From positions 24,180 to 88,179 of the forward strand of contig JBKJIQ010000042.1 of NCBI GenBank assembly GCA_046598395.1: a DNA stretch of 64,000 bases. Direction: 5' to 3'. The DNA is from JAENVU01 sp046598395 (GTDB lineage: Bacteria > Actinomycetota > Acidimicrobiia > IMCC26256 > JAENVU01). Below the pieces are notes generated by a model that searched no databases, was not told the origin of the DNA, and worked only from the letters and a program-made list of their open reading frames with translations. Below, in pieces: positions 7,974-15,869 of the stretch (positions are counted from its first letter, which is position 1; each line of letters starts with the position of its first letter). The position numbers were made by a program, and so were the translations under genes.

Positions 7974-8526
7974 ACACGAGTGTCTCTTGACCGGCATCGG
8001 CGGGCAGGGTGTACAGCTCTGCGCGCAGGTCCTTGCCCGAGGCGCCGTCCTCGAGGGCAAGCACGTGATGCTCTTCGGTGTCTATGGGGGCGCAATGCGT
8101 GGCATGAACACCGACGCGACCCTGGTCGTGGGCGACGGACCTCTCGTGTCTCCCCCGCTGCTTTCCCACACCGGTTGCGCGATCGCCATGCACGACAAGT
8201 TCTGGAAGCCCATCGCATCGAAGCTCCGCGAGCACGCGTTGGTCCTCGTGAACGACGGCACCTTCGAAACCCCGCTCGACGTCGATCGGTACCAAGTGGT
8301 CCGGGTTCCCGCCACCGATCGTGCCACGGCACTCGGACACGCCATGGGCGCGTCACTCGTCATGGCGGGCGCCTACGCCGCGATTTCCGGCCGCGTGGGT
8401 CTCGATGCCTTGCTCGATGGCATGCGCGAATCCATCCCGTCGTATCGCCTCCAGCACATCGAAGCCAATGCCATCACCCTGCGCGATGGCTTCGCGTGGG
8501 GCCTCACCCAAGAGGTGCTGGTGTGA
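7966..8526 (+). CDS. 2-oxoacid:ferredoxin oxidoreductase, gamma subunit
   Basis: 186 aa with the gamma-domain signature GIGGQGVQLCAQVLARGA at residues ~10-27 and VYGGAMRGMNTDATL further on. Good ribosome site (GAGGAG) ahead of ATG 7966. In this enzyme class the gamma subunit helps assemble the thiamine-diphosphate/Fe-S complex that turns 2-oxoacid, CoA and oxidised ferredoxin into acyl-CoA and CO2. It is first of four subunit genes (gamma, delta, alpha, beta) joined by 4-nt or 1-nt overlaps. The four-gene split matches archaeal and bacterial Por/Vor rather than the two-subunit KorAB of mycobacteria. Confidence 0.9.
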   Translation: MREHECLLTGIGGQGVQLCAQVLARGAVLEGKHVMLFGVYGGAMRGMNTDATLVVGDGPLVSPPLLSHTGCAIAMHDKFWKPIASKLREHALVLVNDGTFETPLDVDRYQVVRVPATDRATALGHAMGASLVMAGAYAAISGRVGLDALLDGMRESIPSYRLQHIEANAITLRDGFAWGLTQEVLV

Positions 8527-8762
8527 GCATTCGAGGATCGGTCACGATCGATGTGAACGTCTGTAAAGGCTGCGAACTCTGCATCGACGCTTGCCCGCCG
8601 AAGGTCCTTTCTATGGGCAAGCCGGTCAACCACCTGGGCTACCATTACCCGGAACTGGCCGACGGCTGCACCGGTTGTGCGGCCTGCCAACTGATCTGTC
8701 CCGACTTCGTGTTCGAGGTCTTTCGTGCCCCGCGAGGCGTGACCGCCGCGGTGACATCGTGA
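8523..8762 (+). CDS. 2-oxoacid:ferredoxin oxidoreductase, delta subunit (2x[4Fe-4S] ferredoxin)
   Basis: 79 aa from GTG 8523, overlapping the gamma stop as GTGA. Two CxxCxxCxxxCP motifs, CKGCELCIDACP near residue 14 and CTGCAACQLICP near 52, bind two [4Fe-4S] clusters that carry electrons from the alpha/beta core to external ferredoxin. The gene sits inside the four-subunit operon and overlaps alpha by 4 nt. Both cluster motifs are intact, so it should be functional. Confidence 0.93.
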   Translation: MSIRGSVTIDVNVCKGCELCIDACPPKVLSMGKPVNHLGYHYPELADGCTGCAACQLICPDFVFEVFRAPRGVTAAVTS

Positions 8763-9859
8763 AGCTCATGGAAGGCTCCGAGGCCATCGCTCGGGCGTCG
8801 ATCGCCGCGGGGTGCCAGTTCTTCGCGGGCTATCCGATGACACCGTTCACCGAGGTCCTCGAACATTTCGCTCGTCTCCTCCCGGATGCCGGAGGGGTGT
8901 GCGTGAACGCCGAGAGCGAACTCGAGGCGGTCGGCATGGCGTGGGGCGCCCTCGCCACCGGCGCCCGCGCCGCTACGGGCTCGACCGGCCAAGGTTTGTC
9001 ACTCATGCAGGAGAGCTTCAGCGAGATCACCCTCGCGGAGCTCCCGCTCGTGATCTTCAACATGGCTCGGGGCCAACAGGATTACTTCCAATCGACCCGC
9101 GGCGGTGGTCACGGCGATTATCGGCACATCGTGCTCGCACCCATGGACATCAGCGAAGCGGTCGAGCACACGCAACTCGCCTTCCACCTCGCCGACAAAT
9201 GGCGGACGCCGGTGCTCGTCTACGGCGACTACTTACTCGCCCACGTTCAAGAAGCGGTCGACATCACTCCACTGACGTTTCCTGAGCTCCCCGCGAAGGA
9301 TTGGGCGGTCGACGGCACGCTCACCGGCACCGGCGATTCGCGCATCGTCTCGCCGCTCGGCTTCGACAAGGCAGGCCGACCCAGCGAGGGCATCGAAAAC
9401 CACCTACGCGCGATCGTGGCAAAACAGGACCGCATCACCGCTGCGGAAGTGCGCGTCGACACCGGATTCCTCGACGACGCCGAGACCGTGGTCGTTGCGT
9501 TCGGTCCTCCCGGCAAGTTCGTGAAGTACGTGGTGAACCAACTGCGGGCCGACGGCGAGAAGATCGGTTACGTCCGCCCGATCACGCTGTGGCCCTTCGC
9601 CTACGAAGCGGTCGCCGCCGCCTCCGAAGGCGTCGCCCGTGTTGGCGTGTTCGAACTGTGCGCGGGTCAGATGATCGACGATGTGCGTCTCGGCGTGCTG
9701 GGGCGGGCACCGGTGACCTTCATCGGCGGTATCTCCACCGATGGTTCCGGCTTCGGCGTGGGTCCGCTGCTCGACGTCGAACTCATCCGGGAACGGATCC
9801 TTGCGCTGCACCGCGATGAACCGATTCCTCCCCTCCCCCACAACGAGAGGCAGTTCTGA
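8759..9859 (+). CDS. 2-oxoacid:ferredoxin oxidoreductase, alpha subunit (VorB-like)
   Basis: 366 aa from GTG 8759 (an ATG lies three codons on). The N-terminal pyrimidine-binding domain shows MEGSEAIARASIAAG, FFAGYPMTPFTE and NAESELEAVGMAWGA. QQDYFQSTRGGGHGDYR near residue 110 is characteristic of the 3-methyl-2-oxobutanoate (Vor) and related 2-oxoglutarate branch, less so of pyruvate enzymes. The C-terminal part carries the transketolase-like domain. I therefore favour a branched-chain 2-oxoacid substrate, which fits the neighbouring acyl-CoA dehydrogenase, but 2-oxoglutarate is possible. Confidence 0.9.
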   Translation: MKLMEGSEAIARASIAAGCQFFAGYPMTPFTEVLEHFARLLPDAGGVCVNAESELEAVGMAWGALATGARAATGSTGQGLSLMQESFSEITLAELPLVIFNMARGQQDYFQSTRGGGHGDYRHIVLAPMDISEAVEHTQLAFHLADKWRTPVLVYGDYLLAHVQEAVDITPLTFPELPAKDWAVDGTLTGTGDSRIVSPLGFDKAGRPSEGIENHLRAIVAKQDRITAAEVRVDTGFLDDAETVVVAFGPPGKFVKYVVNQLRADGEKIGYVRPITLWPFAYEAVAAASEGVARVGVFELCAGQMIDDVRLGVLGRAPVTFIGGISTDGSGFGVGPLLDVELIRERILALHRDEPIPPLPHNERQF

Positions 9860-10764
9860 TGACCTCCACGAATGTCGAGATGCGCCAGATCGGGCACAAA
9901 CTCCCCGAGCTGCTCCTCACTCAGGAACATCACATGTGTCCGGGTTGTGGCGAACCGTTGGCACTGCGGGGCTATCTCGAGGCGATCAGTGAACTCGGGA
10001 TGGCGCAGCGGGCGATCGGCGTGGCGGGGATCGGTTGTTACACCAGCTTCTCGATGACGATGGACATCGATCTCGTCCAGGCACTCCATGGCCGCGCGCC
10101 GTCGGTGGCCACGGGGGTGAAGCGCATGCGACCGGACTCGATCGTGTTCACGATCCAAGGCGACGGCGACATGGTGAATGAAGGACTCCAGGAGGTGCTG
10201 CATACGGCGGCGCGGGGCGAAAACGTGACCTGCATCCTGTTGAACAACGGAGTGTTTGGCGAGACGGGTGGTCACATGACGGCGACCACCGTGTTGGGGC
10301 AGCGAACCAAGAACTCGCTCGACGGTCGTGACCCGGCCTATCACGGCTATCCGATCCTGATCGGCGACCTCATCGCCCGGCTGGAAGGAGCGGCGTACGT
10401 TGCGCGCGGATCGGTACACAACGCCGGTGCGGTCGCCCGCACGAAGCGCATGTTCAAGACGGCATTTCAAACCCAGGACCGGGGAGAGGGGTTCACGTTC
10501 GTGGAGGTGCTCACGATGTGCCCCACCGGGTGGTTCATTCCCACCCTCGACGGACCCGACTACATGAACGACACGCTTGGTTCGGTACACGTGATGGGCG
10601 AGCTCAAGGTCGACGGCGTGGTGCGCACCACTGAAGAACTCCACGCCGAGAACGTGCGCAAGGCGGCCGAGATGGACCAAGCACTCGCCCGTGGCGGCAT
10701 CGACGACCATCACGACGGTCCGGGCCACGACGGTCCAGGCCACGACGGTCCCGGGCCGGGCTGA
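9859..10764 (+). CDS. 2-oxoacid:ferredoxin oxidoreductase, beta subunit (TPP-binding) with His/Gly-rich tail
   Basis: 301 aa, ATG overlapping the alpha stop by one base. Contains the Fe-S/TPP motif MCPGCGEPLALRGY near residue 26, the TPP-Mg2+ motif GDGDMVNEG near 110, and LLNNGVFGETGG. This is the catalytic subunit that binds thiamine diphosphate. The C-terminus is unusual: after the conserved end near residue 275 it finishes in a repeat rich in His, Asp, Gly and Pro (HDGPG three times). Family members normally lack this, and it could bind metal or simply be a repeat expansion. Confidence 0.92.
   Translation: MTSTNVEMRQIGHKLPELLLTQEHHMCPGCGEPLALRGYLEAISELGMAQRAIGVAGIGCYTSFSMTMDIDLVQALHGRAPSVATGVKRMRPDSIVFTIQGDGDMVNEGLQEVLHTAARGENVTCILLNNGVFGETGGHMTATTVLGQRTKNSLDGRDPAYHGYPILIGDLIARLEGAAYVARGSVHNAGAVARTKRMFKTAFQTQDRGEGFTFVEVLTMCPTGWFIPTLDGPDYMNDTLGSVHVMGELKVDGVVRTTEELHAENVRKAAEMDQALARGGIDDHHDGPGHDGPGHDGPGPG
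10711..10755 (+). repeat. 15-bp tandem repeat, three units, coding for HDGPG
   Basis: Three consecutive copies of CACGACGGTCCNGGC (the last unit ends GGG) make up the end of the beta-subunit gene. Only the wobble base of the fourth codon and the final base vary. The unit length is a multiple of three, so gain or loss of units would keep the frame. Confidence 0.9.
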
Positions 10765-10775
10765 GCCGTTCGACG

Positions 10776-11924
10776 ATGGATTTCACCTATCCCCCCGAAG
10801 CCGAAGCCTTCCGAGCCGAGTTCCGTTCGTGGCTCGACGGGCACTACACCGACGAGTTCCGCGCCGAGGGCCTCGGCTTCTCCATGGAGATGGACGCGGA
10901 GCGCCTCGCAGCGATGCGAGCGTGGAATCGGGAACTAGCCGACGCCCGGTTCGCCGCGATCTCCTGGCCGCCCGAGTACGGCGGACGCGGCGCGGGGACG
11001 ATGGAGCAGGTGGTCTTCGCCGAAGAAATGCACCGGTCCGGGGCGCCCGGCACACTCAACCCACTCGGCCTGTCCAACATCGCTCCGGCGATCATCGAGT
11101 TCGGGACCGACGCACAGAAGCAGCGGTTCCTTCCCCGCATGCTGCGCGGTGACGACATTTGGTGTCAGGGATTCTCCGAACCGAACGCGGGCAGCGACCT
11201 CGCGTCGCTGCAGTGCCGCGCCACGCTCGACGGTGACCATTTCGTCATCAACGGCCAAAAGACTTGGAACACGCTCGGTCATCTCGCCAACTGGTGTGAA
11301 CTCCTCGTGCGCACTGACCCGGAGGCCCCGAAGCACAAGGGCATCTCCTGTCTGCTGGTGGATATGACGCTTCCCGGCGTGGAAGTTCGCCCGCTCGTCA
11401 CCATCACCGGCGAACGCGAGTTCAACGAGATCTTTTTTACGGACGTGTTGGTCCCCGCCGAAGCCCTGCTCGGACCTTTACACGACGGCTGGCGCGTGGC
11501 CATGACCACACTCGCCTATGAACGCGGCACCGTCGCCAACTTGCACCTCGGCCTGCGCGCCAAGATCCGTCGACTCATCGACGAGGCGAAAGCCGTCGGC
11601 GCGTGCGACGACCCGGTCAAGCGTCAAGACCTCGCCGGGTTATACCTCGAGGGCGAACTCTTGAAGTTGGTCAGCGACCGCGCCATTTCGGGTGCGATCC
11701 ACGGCCGTGCGATGGGTCCGGAAGGCTCGATCGCCAAGTTGGTGTGGAGCGAAGCCGAGCAACATCTCGGCGAAGTGGCAGGCAACGTCTTAGGCCAGGA
11801 TGCCAACACCGGGGCATGGGGACGCGACCGCGTGTACATGCGCGCGCTCACCATCGCGGGTGGCACCACTCAAGTGAACAAGAACATCCTCGCCCAACGG
11901 GTCCTGGGTCTCCCCCGTTCCTAG
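10776..11924 (+). CDS. Acyl-CoA dehydrogenase family protein
   Basis: 382 aa, starting 11 nt after the oxidoreductase operon and probably its last gene. N-terminal helical domain (DFTYPPEAEAFRAEFRSWL), FAD/acyl segment GFSEPNAGSDLASLQCRA near residue 130, and C-terminal domain ending MRALTIAGGTTQVNKNILAQRVLGLP. It oxidises acyl-CoA to 2-enoyl-CoA with FAD and passes electrons to ETF. The loop that holds the catalytic glutamate in MCAD (YEGT) reads AGGT here, so the base, if any, must come from another position as in IVD/LCAD. Together with the oxidoreductase it suggests 2-oxoacid to acyl-CoA to enoyl-CoA conversion. Confidence 0.92.
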   Translation: MDFTYPPEAEAFRAEFRSWLDGHYTDEFRAEGLGFSMEMDAERLAAMRAWNRELADARFAAISWPPEYGGRGAGTMEQVVFAEEMHRSGAPGTLNPLGLSNIAPAIIEFGTDAQKQRFLPRMLRGDDIWCQGFSEPNAGSDLASLQCRATLDGDHFVINGQKTWNTLGHLANWCELLVRTDPEAPKHKGISCLLVDMTLPGVEVRPLVTITGEREFNEIFFTDVLVPAEALLGPLHDGWRVAMTTLAYERGTVANLHLGLRAKIRRLIDEAKAVGACDDPVKRQDLAGLYLEGELLKLVSDRAISGAIHGRAMGPEGSIAKLVWSEAEQHLGEVAGNVLGQDANTGAWGRDRVYMRALTIAGGTTQVNKNILAQRVLGLPRS

Positions 11925-11944
11925 GACGCACTCACGCACCCAGC

Positions 11945-12068
11945 GTTTGTCGGGTAGGTGGCGCTGAGTGCCCAAGATCCGACAAACGCGGCCCGGTCGC
12001 CTCGGGGGTCTTCCCCCGTAGACGGGGCTTGTCGGTGAGGTGGCGGTCAGCGCCACCTACCCGACAAA
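11945..12068. repeat. Palindromic repeat, copy 1 (left of the DUF559 gene)
   Basis: Outer arms are a perfect 22-bp inverted repeat: TTTGTCGGGTAGGTGGCGCT.. at 11946-11967 and its complement at 12047-12068, enclosing 79 nt. Inside are a nested CCGACAA/TTGTCGG pair and a small GGGGG-TCTT-CCCCC hairpin. About 58 bp of the left half aligns closely with copy 2 beyond the nuclease gene, in the same orientation. It lies 20 nt after the acyl-CoA dehydrogenase stop, so it may also end that transcript. Confidence 0.85.
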
Positions 12069-12089
12069 TGGTCGGACGAGGCCGACCAT
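12068..12089. promoter_or_regulatory. 8-bp hairpin in the leader of the DUF559 gene
   Basis: ATGGTCGG and CCGACCAT form a perfect 8-bp stem around a 6-nt loop, directly next to repeat copy 1 and 94 nt before the TTG start. It could be a terminator, an operator for the AbiEi-like winged helix, or part of the element's end structure. The rest of 12090-12182 shows nothing I can name. Confidence 0.4.
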
Positions 12090-12182
12090 GTCACAGGTCG
12101 GCCTATCATGGCGCCTCCCTCCCCGGTCACTTCCCCCTGACGTGGTGGCGCCCTTTGCGCGCCGAGACGATAGGGGAAGATC

Positions 12183-13085
12183 TTGGAGGCACACACCGAA
12201 CGGTCCCTTGAGGCGCGCGCGCGTGAACAGCTTGGACTGGTGACCCGGACCCAGGTGCTCGCAGCTGGCTTTCATCGAGATCGGATCAACCGACGGCTGC
12301 GAACCGGGAAATGGGAGGTTATCCACCCGGGTGTGTACGCGCTGTCGGGCTCACCGCCGAGCTGGGAGCGGAAGGTGCTGGCGGCTGTTCTGGCTGCGGG
12401 ACCAGCTGCACTGGCGTCGCATGGGACCGCACTCATGCTCCATGGTCTTGATGGATCGTTTCAGGGGCGGGCTGTCGTTACCGTGAGCGACACGACGGCA
12501 CGCGTCCTGCAACGCGTTGTCGTCCACCGATCACTGGTCGTCGGACCCACCGATCGGGCGACGGTACGAGGAATACCCGTGACCTCGGTGGCTCGGACGT
12601 TGGCCGACTGCTCGGGCCACCTCTCCCTGGGTCAACTCGCGCGCGCACTCGACGATGCGTTGGTACGCAACCTCGTGGCCCACGCTGCGGTTGATGACGT
12701 CGCCACCCGGCTCGGACCGGCGCCGGGTCGGTGCATCAGCCAGCTCCGGCTCCTCGTGGCGGAGCGCGGACCGGAGGCGGACACGGCCGGGAGTCGGCCC
12801 GAGATGCGGATGTTTCGAGTTCTGCGCGATGCAGGATTGCCAGAGCCCGCTTCGCAGCATCCCGTCGCCACCCAGGGAGGCAAGTTCTTTATCGATCTCT
12901 CGTATCCCAATCGTTGTCTTGCGCTGGAGTACCAGGGCTTCGACCCCCATCGGACTCGCAGCGCATTCGATAGGGATCACCGACGGGCCCGAATGTTGGT
13001 GGCCGCGGGCTGGACCGTCCTGTTCTTCACCTCGGCCGATTCGGACGCCGATATCGTCAAGGCCGTTCGCCCGTTCGTCGAATAG
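12183..13085 (+). CDS. AbiEi-type winged-helix plus DUF559 (PD-(D/E)XK-like) protein
   Basis: 300 aa from TTG 12183, preceded by an AGGGGA ribosome site. Residues ~10-60 are the AbiEi-type N-terminal winged helix (ARAREQLGLVTRTQVLAAGF, then IHPGVYALSG). The middle carries the VTSVARTLADC segment common in this family. The last ~80 residues resemble DUF559/Vsr nucleases, with acidic candidates in FIDLSYP and LEYQG followed by a helix of His/Arg and GWTVLFF. Such proteins are common and often scattered in actinobacteria; their function is not established. No AbiEii toxin gene lies beside it. Two direct copies of a palindromic repeat bracket it, and copy 2 supplies its last codons and stop, suggesting gene and repeats move as one unit. 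Confidence 0.82.
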   Translation: MEAHTERSLEARAREQLGLVTRTQVLAAGFHRDRINRRLRTGKWEVIHPGVYALSGSPPSWERKVLAAVLAAGPAALASHGTALMLHGLDGSFQGRAVVTVSDTTARVLQRVVVHRSLVVGPTDRATVRGIPVTSVARTLADCSGHLSLGQLARALDDALVRNLVAHAAVDDVATRLGPAPGRCISQLRLLVAERGPEADTAGSRPEMRMFRVLRDAGLPEPASQHPVATQGGKFFIDLSYPNRCLALEYQGFDPHRTRSAFDRDHRRARMLVAAGWTVLFFTSADSDADIVKAVRPFVE

Positions 13086-13188
13086 GTGGCGCTGAGCGCA
13101 CACAATGCGACAAGCGCGGCCGGGTCGCCTCCGCCCCTCGGACGGCGATTGTCGGACCGCCGGCGGCCAGCGCCACCGATGCGACAAG
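13073..13188. repeat. Palindromic repeat, copy 2 (overlaps the 3' end of the DUF559 gene)
   Basis: Begins GTTCGTCGAATAGGTGGCGC, matching GTTTGTCGGGTAGGTGGCGC of copy 1, so the nuclease gene's final codons and its TAG stop are inside the repeat. A 10-bp inverted pair (GGTGGCGCTG at 13085-13094, CAGCGCCACC at 13168-13177) and a nested GCGACAA/TTGTCGG remain, with more mismatches and a shorter loop than copy 1. It lies between convergent genes and may act as a two-way terminator. Confidence 0.82.
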
Positions 13189-13221
13189 CGCTGCGGGTGA
13201 ACCGCGCGCGTACGCTCGGCG

Positions 13222-14376
13222 TCAGACGCGGACGGGGACGTTGGAGTATCCCGCCACGTTGCTCATGTGAACTCGGCGGCATCCCGCTTCGTCCACCTCA
13301 TAGTCGGGCCAACGAGTCGCAATCTCCTCGAACGCGATTCGACTTTCGAGCCGAGCCAATGCCGCACCGAGACACGTGTGGATTCCGTGGCCGAAGCCGA
13401 CGTTCAACTTCAGCGGTCGCGACACGTCGAAACGATCGGGGTCGGGATACGCCCGCTCGTCGCGATTCGCCGCGCCCGTCAGCAACAGGACCGGCTGCTC
13501 AGCCGGAATAGTGACGCCGTGCCACGTGGTGTCGGCCGTGCTCCACCGCCCTTGGTATTGCGAGGGTGCCCAGTAGCGGAGGATCTCCTCGACCGCGGGC
13601 ACCAAGAACGACGGATCAGCGCAGACCTTCGCCCACTCGCCCCGGTTGCGGGAGAACAAGACCACGCCGTTGCCGATGAGCTTGGTCACGGTCTCGCTTC
13701 CCGCAGCGGCGAGGAGTCCGCCGAAACCGGCGACCTCCTCGTCGGTGAGCCCGGTCTCGATCAGCGCACTGAACATGTCGTCAGTGGGATGACGCCGCTT
13801 CTCGGCGGCGAGCTCGTAGAGATACCCCACCTGGTGGAGCATCGCTTCCATCCCGGCTTGGGTCGGCTTGGGATTGCCGGGCTCGCGATGCAACACCGCA
13901 TCGGTCCAATGGCGGATCTGTTGACGGTCAGCCTCCGGTACCCCAAGGATCACCGAAATCACCTCGACGGGAAACGGCGCCGAGAAGTTCGCGACAAGAT
14001 CCATTTCGGGTCCGTCCAGTGCGGCGAGCGCTTGGTGGACCAAACCGCGAATCATCGGTTCGAGCGCGGCAACCGCCTTCGGCGTGAACACGCGGCTCAC
14101 CAAGCCCCGCAGATGATCGTGGTCCGGCGGATCCATGAAGATGATCGAACCTTGTGCCATATCTCTTGCGTTGGGCGCGGTGAGCATGTCGATCGTGATG
14201 CCGTGGGTGCTCGTGAACGTCTGCCAGTCGCGGTGCGCGTTCACGACGTCGTCATAGCGGGAGAGCGCCCAGAACCCGTAGTGATCGTTGCGATACACCG
14301 GCGCGTCGTCACGCATCTCTCGGTAGAGGTCGTACGGATCGTCGAAGAAGACTTCTGAATACGGATCGAACTCCAC
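13222..14376 (-). CDS. Cytochrome P450
   Basis: 384 aa from GTG 14376, which overlaps the stop of the upstream thiolase-like gene. Soluble bacterial P450 with I-helix LLAAAGSETVT (AGxET, near residue 225), the ExxR motif EEILRYW near 270, and the heme loop FGHGIHTCLGAALARLE with the ligand cysteine at about residue 335. It needs ferredoxin and a reductase from elsewhere. Being the last gene of an operon with a TLP1-type thiolase and an enoyl-CoA hydratase, it probably hydroxylates a lipid-like or terpenoid substrate for beta-oxidation. The subfamily cannot be assigned by eye. Confidence 0.94.
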   Translation of the reverse strand: MEFDPYSEVFFDDPYDLYREMRDDAPVYRNDHYGFWALSRYDDVVNAHRDWQTFTSTHGITIDMLTAPNARDMAQGSIIFMDPPDHDHLRGLVSRVFTPKAVAALEPMIRGLVHQALAALDGPEMDLVANFSAPFPVEVISVILGVPEADRQQIRHWTDAVLHREPGNPKPTQAGMEAMLHQVGYLYELAAEKRRHPTDDMFSALIETGLTDEEVAGFGGLLAAAGSETVTKLIGNGVVLFSRNRGEWAKVCADPSFLVPAVEEILRYWAPSQYQGRWSTADTTWHGVTIPAEQPVLLLTGAANRDERAYPDPDRFDVSRPLKLNVGFGHGIHTCLGAALARLESRIAFEEIATRWPDYEVDEAGCRRVHMSNVAGYSNVPVRV

Positions 14377-15869
14377 TACGCCTCCACCAGGTTCACATCG
14401 TTGCGTGCCGGACTCGAACGTATCGTGATCGCGCGGCCGACCCACTCGATCGTCTCTGCGTCGATCAGGAGTTCCGGTACCTCGATCCGGGCGTAACAAC
14501 GAGCACCGCCCGGAAGATCGCACACTGCAAGTCCCCACACGGGGGCGCCGTCGGGGCCATGGACCACGGAGTACGTGGCGACGACCGCGGCTCCCTCATA
14601 GCGGTCGACAATGGGGACGCTGGCCGGCGTCACGGAGGCGGGTGGCGCCGAACCGTCAGGAACCAGTGCCGGTCCCGGCTCCGAGCAGTAGACCGCGGCT
14701 ACGTGTTTCGTCATGTGCATCCCAACGCCGGTCACGAGTCCGTAGCTCCCCGGATCGGCCCGCAGCACGCGCACCATTTCCGCAATCGCATGGGTGAGGT
14801 AGTTGCTGCCGGCGCCGCCGTGATACGGCAACCCGCCGGTGACCGTGAACGGGCGGGCATCGGTGGCATCAAGGTGGAGCGCGTCACGCATGAAGTTCAC
14901 CGACGACCCGAAGCACGAGTACAGATCGAGATACGCGACCTCATCGATGCCAACGCCCGCCGCATTTAGCGCGTGTGTGGTCACTTGATGCATCGCGGGC
15001 GAGGTGGCGAGGTCGGGGTGCTCGGCGACATAGATCGGGTCCGTCGCGTACTGCCAACCACGAAGGTAGACCCGGCGGTCGGGAGCAACGCCGAACGCGT
15101 TGGCGCGTTCATCGCTCATCAGGATGACCGCCGCGGCCATGTCCACGTCCATGATCGAGATCATGTACTTCGTATACGGGTATCCGACGAGGCGGTTCGT
15201 GGCGGTGGGCGTGATGATCTCCGCTGCGCTGCGCTCGACTGCGAACCAAGCCTCGGGATTGCGCGCTGCCACCTGGGTGAAGCGCTGCCACTGCTCACCC
15301 AACGCCTGGCGATACGCGCCGAGATCAGTACCGAGTCGGGCGCGCCGGGCGTTGTCGAACAACGCAAACGTCAACCACGCCTGGAAGACGTCGTGCGCGA
15401 CCTCGGCGGGATGAAACGGCGCTTCCCAAGGGAAGCTCGGCTTTACCGCGGGTTTGAAGGAATAGGGATAGCGCTCACCGGCCTTGCGGTATCGACGCTG
15501 CGTGTCGAGTGCCTCAGCTCCCACCACCAGCGCCACGTCGAGTTCGCCGCGCGAAATCCGAGCTGCCGCCTCCTGCACCAACACCTGCGGGGTCGTCCCC
15601 CCGATCCCCGAGTAGTGCCGCCGCCGCGGCGTCACACCGAGTTGGTCGCTCAGCCGGTCGACGGGTGCGTCGTATTGCCAAGTCTGGCAATACACGACGT
15701 CGATCGAATCCAACTGGTCCAAGAGCGCAACCCCGGCGTCCACTTCGGCCGCGCGCGTGACGCGTTCCCACATCGTCAGCGGCTCCGGCGCCCCGGAATC
15801 GGCGGTGGTGCCGGGATGCCAGGTTTGTGATGCGACGCCGACCACGCAGGGCGTGCAAGGGTCCAGCAT
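14376..15869 (-). CDS. Thiolase-like protein (TLP1 type) with extra C-terminal domain
   Basis: 497 aa, ATG overlapping the enoyl-CoA hydratase stop by one base. Thiolase fold in the first ~390 residues, but the nucleophile position reads SGIGGTTPQ instead of a CGS-type cysteine, and the second cysteine loop reads GVGMHM. The GGLPYHGGAGSNYLTH histidine segment is kept. The last ~85 residues, ending in IEVPELLIDAETIEW, resemble the additional C-terminal domain of thiolase-like protein type 1, studied in mycobacteria and trypanosomatids. Normal thiolysis is therefore unlikely. A CoA-ester binding, aldolase-like or other C-C reaction is more plausible. Co-transcribed with enoyl-CoA hydratase and P450. 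Confidence 0.85.
   Translation of the reverse strand: MLDPCTPCVVGVASQTWHPGTTADSGAPEPLTMWERVTRAAEVDAGVALLDQLDSIDVVYCQTWQYDAPVDRLSDQLGVTPRRRHYSGIGGTTPQVLVQEAAARISRGELDVALVVGAEALDTQRRYRKAGERYPYSFKPAVKPSFPWEAPFHPAEVAHDVFQAWLTFALFDNARRARLGTDLGAYRQALGEQWQRFTQVAARNPEAWFAVERSAAEIITPTATNRLVGYPYTKYMISIMDVDMAAAVILMSDERANAFGVAPDRRVYLRGWQYATDPIYVAEHPDLATSPAMHQVTTHALNAAGVGIDEVAYLDLYSCFGSSVNFMRDALHLDATDARPFTVTGGLPYHGGAGSNYLTHAIAEMVRVLRADPGSYGLVTGVGMHMTKHVAAVYCSEPGPALVPDGSAPPASVTPASVPIVDRYEGAAVVATYSVVHGPDGAPVWGLAVCDLPGGARCYARIEVPELLIDAETIEWVGRAITIRSSPARNDVNLVEA

Larger units (their letters stand above)
11945..13188 (+). mobile_element. Candidate mobile unit: repeat - DUF559 nuclease gene - repeat
   Basis: The two palindromic repeats are direct copies about 1.13 kb apart and enclose exactly one gene, a predicted nuclease. 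The unit sits between two catabolic gene groups of opposite orientation and interrupts no recognised gene. No transposase and no target-site duplication were found. Mobility is inferred only from the repeat arrangement and the nuclease-like fold. Confidence 0.35.

Noticed and set aside
9667..10743. 358-codon minus-strand frame opposite the beta subunit
   Set aside because: Antisense of a clear TPP-enzyme subunit, with no motif of its own.
10711..10755. CRISPR-like repeat
   Set aside because: The units are contiguous 15-mers without spacers and lie in frame inside a coding sequence.
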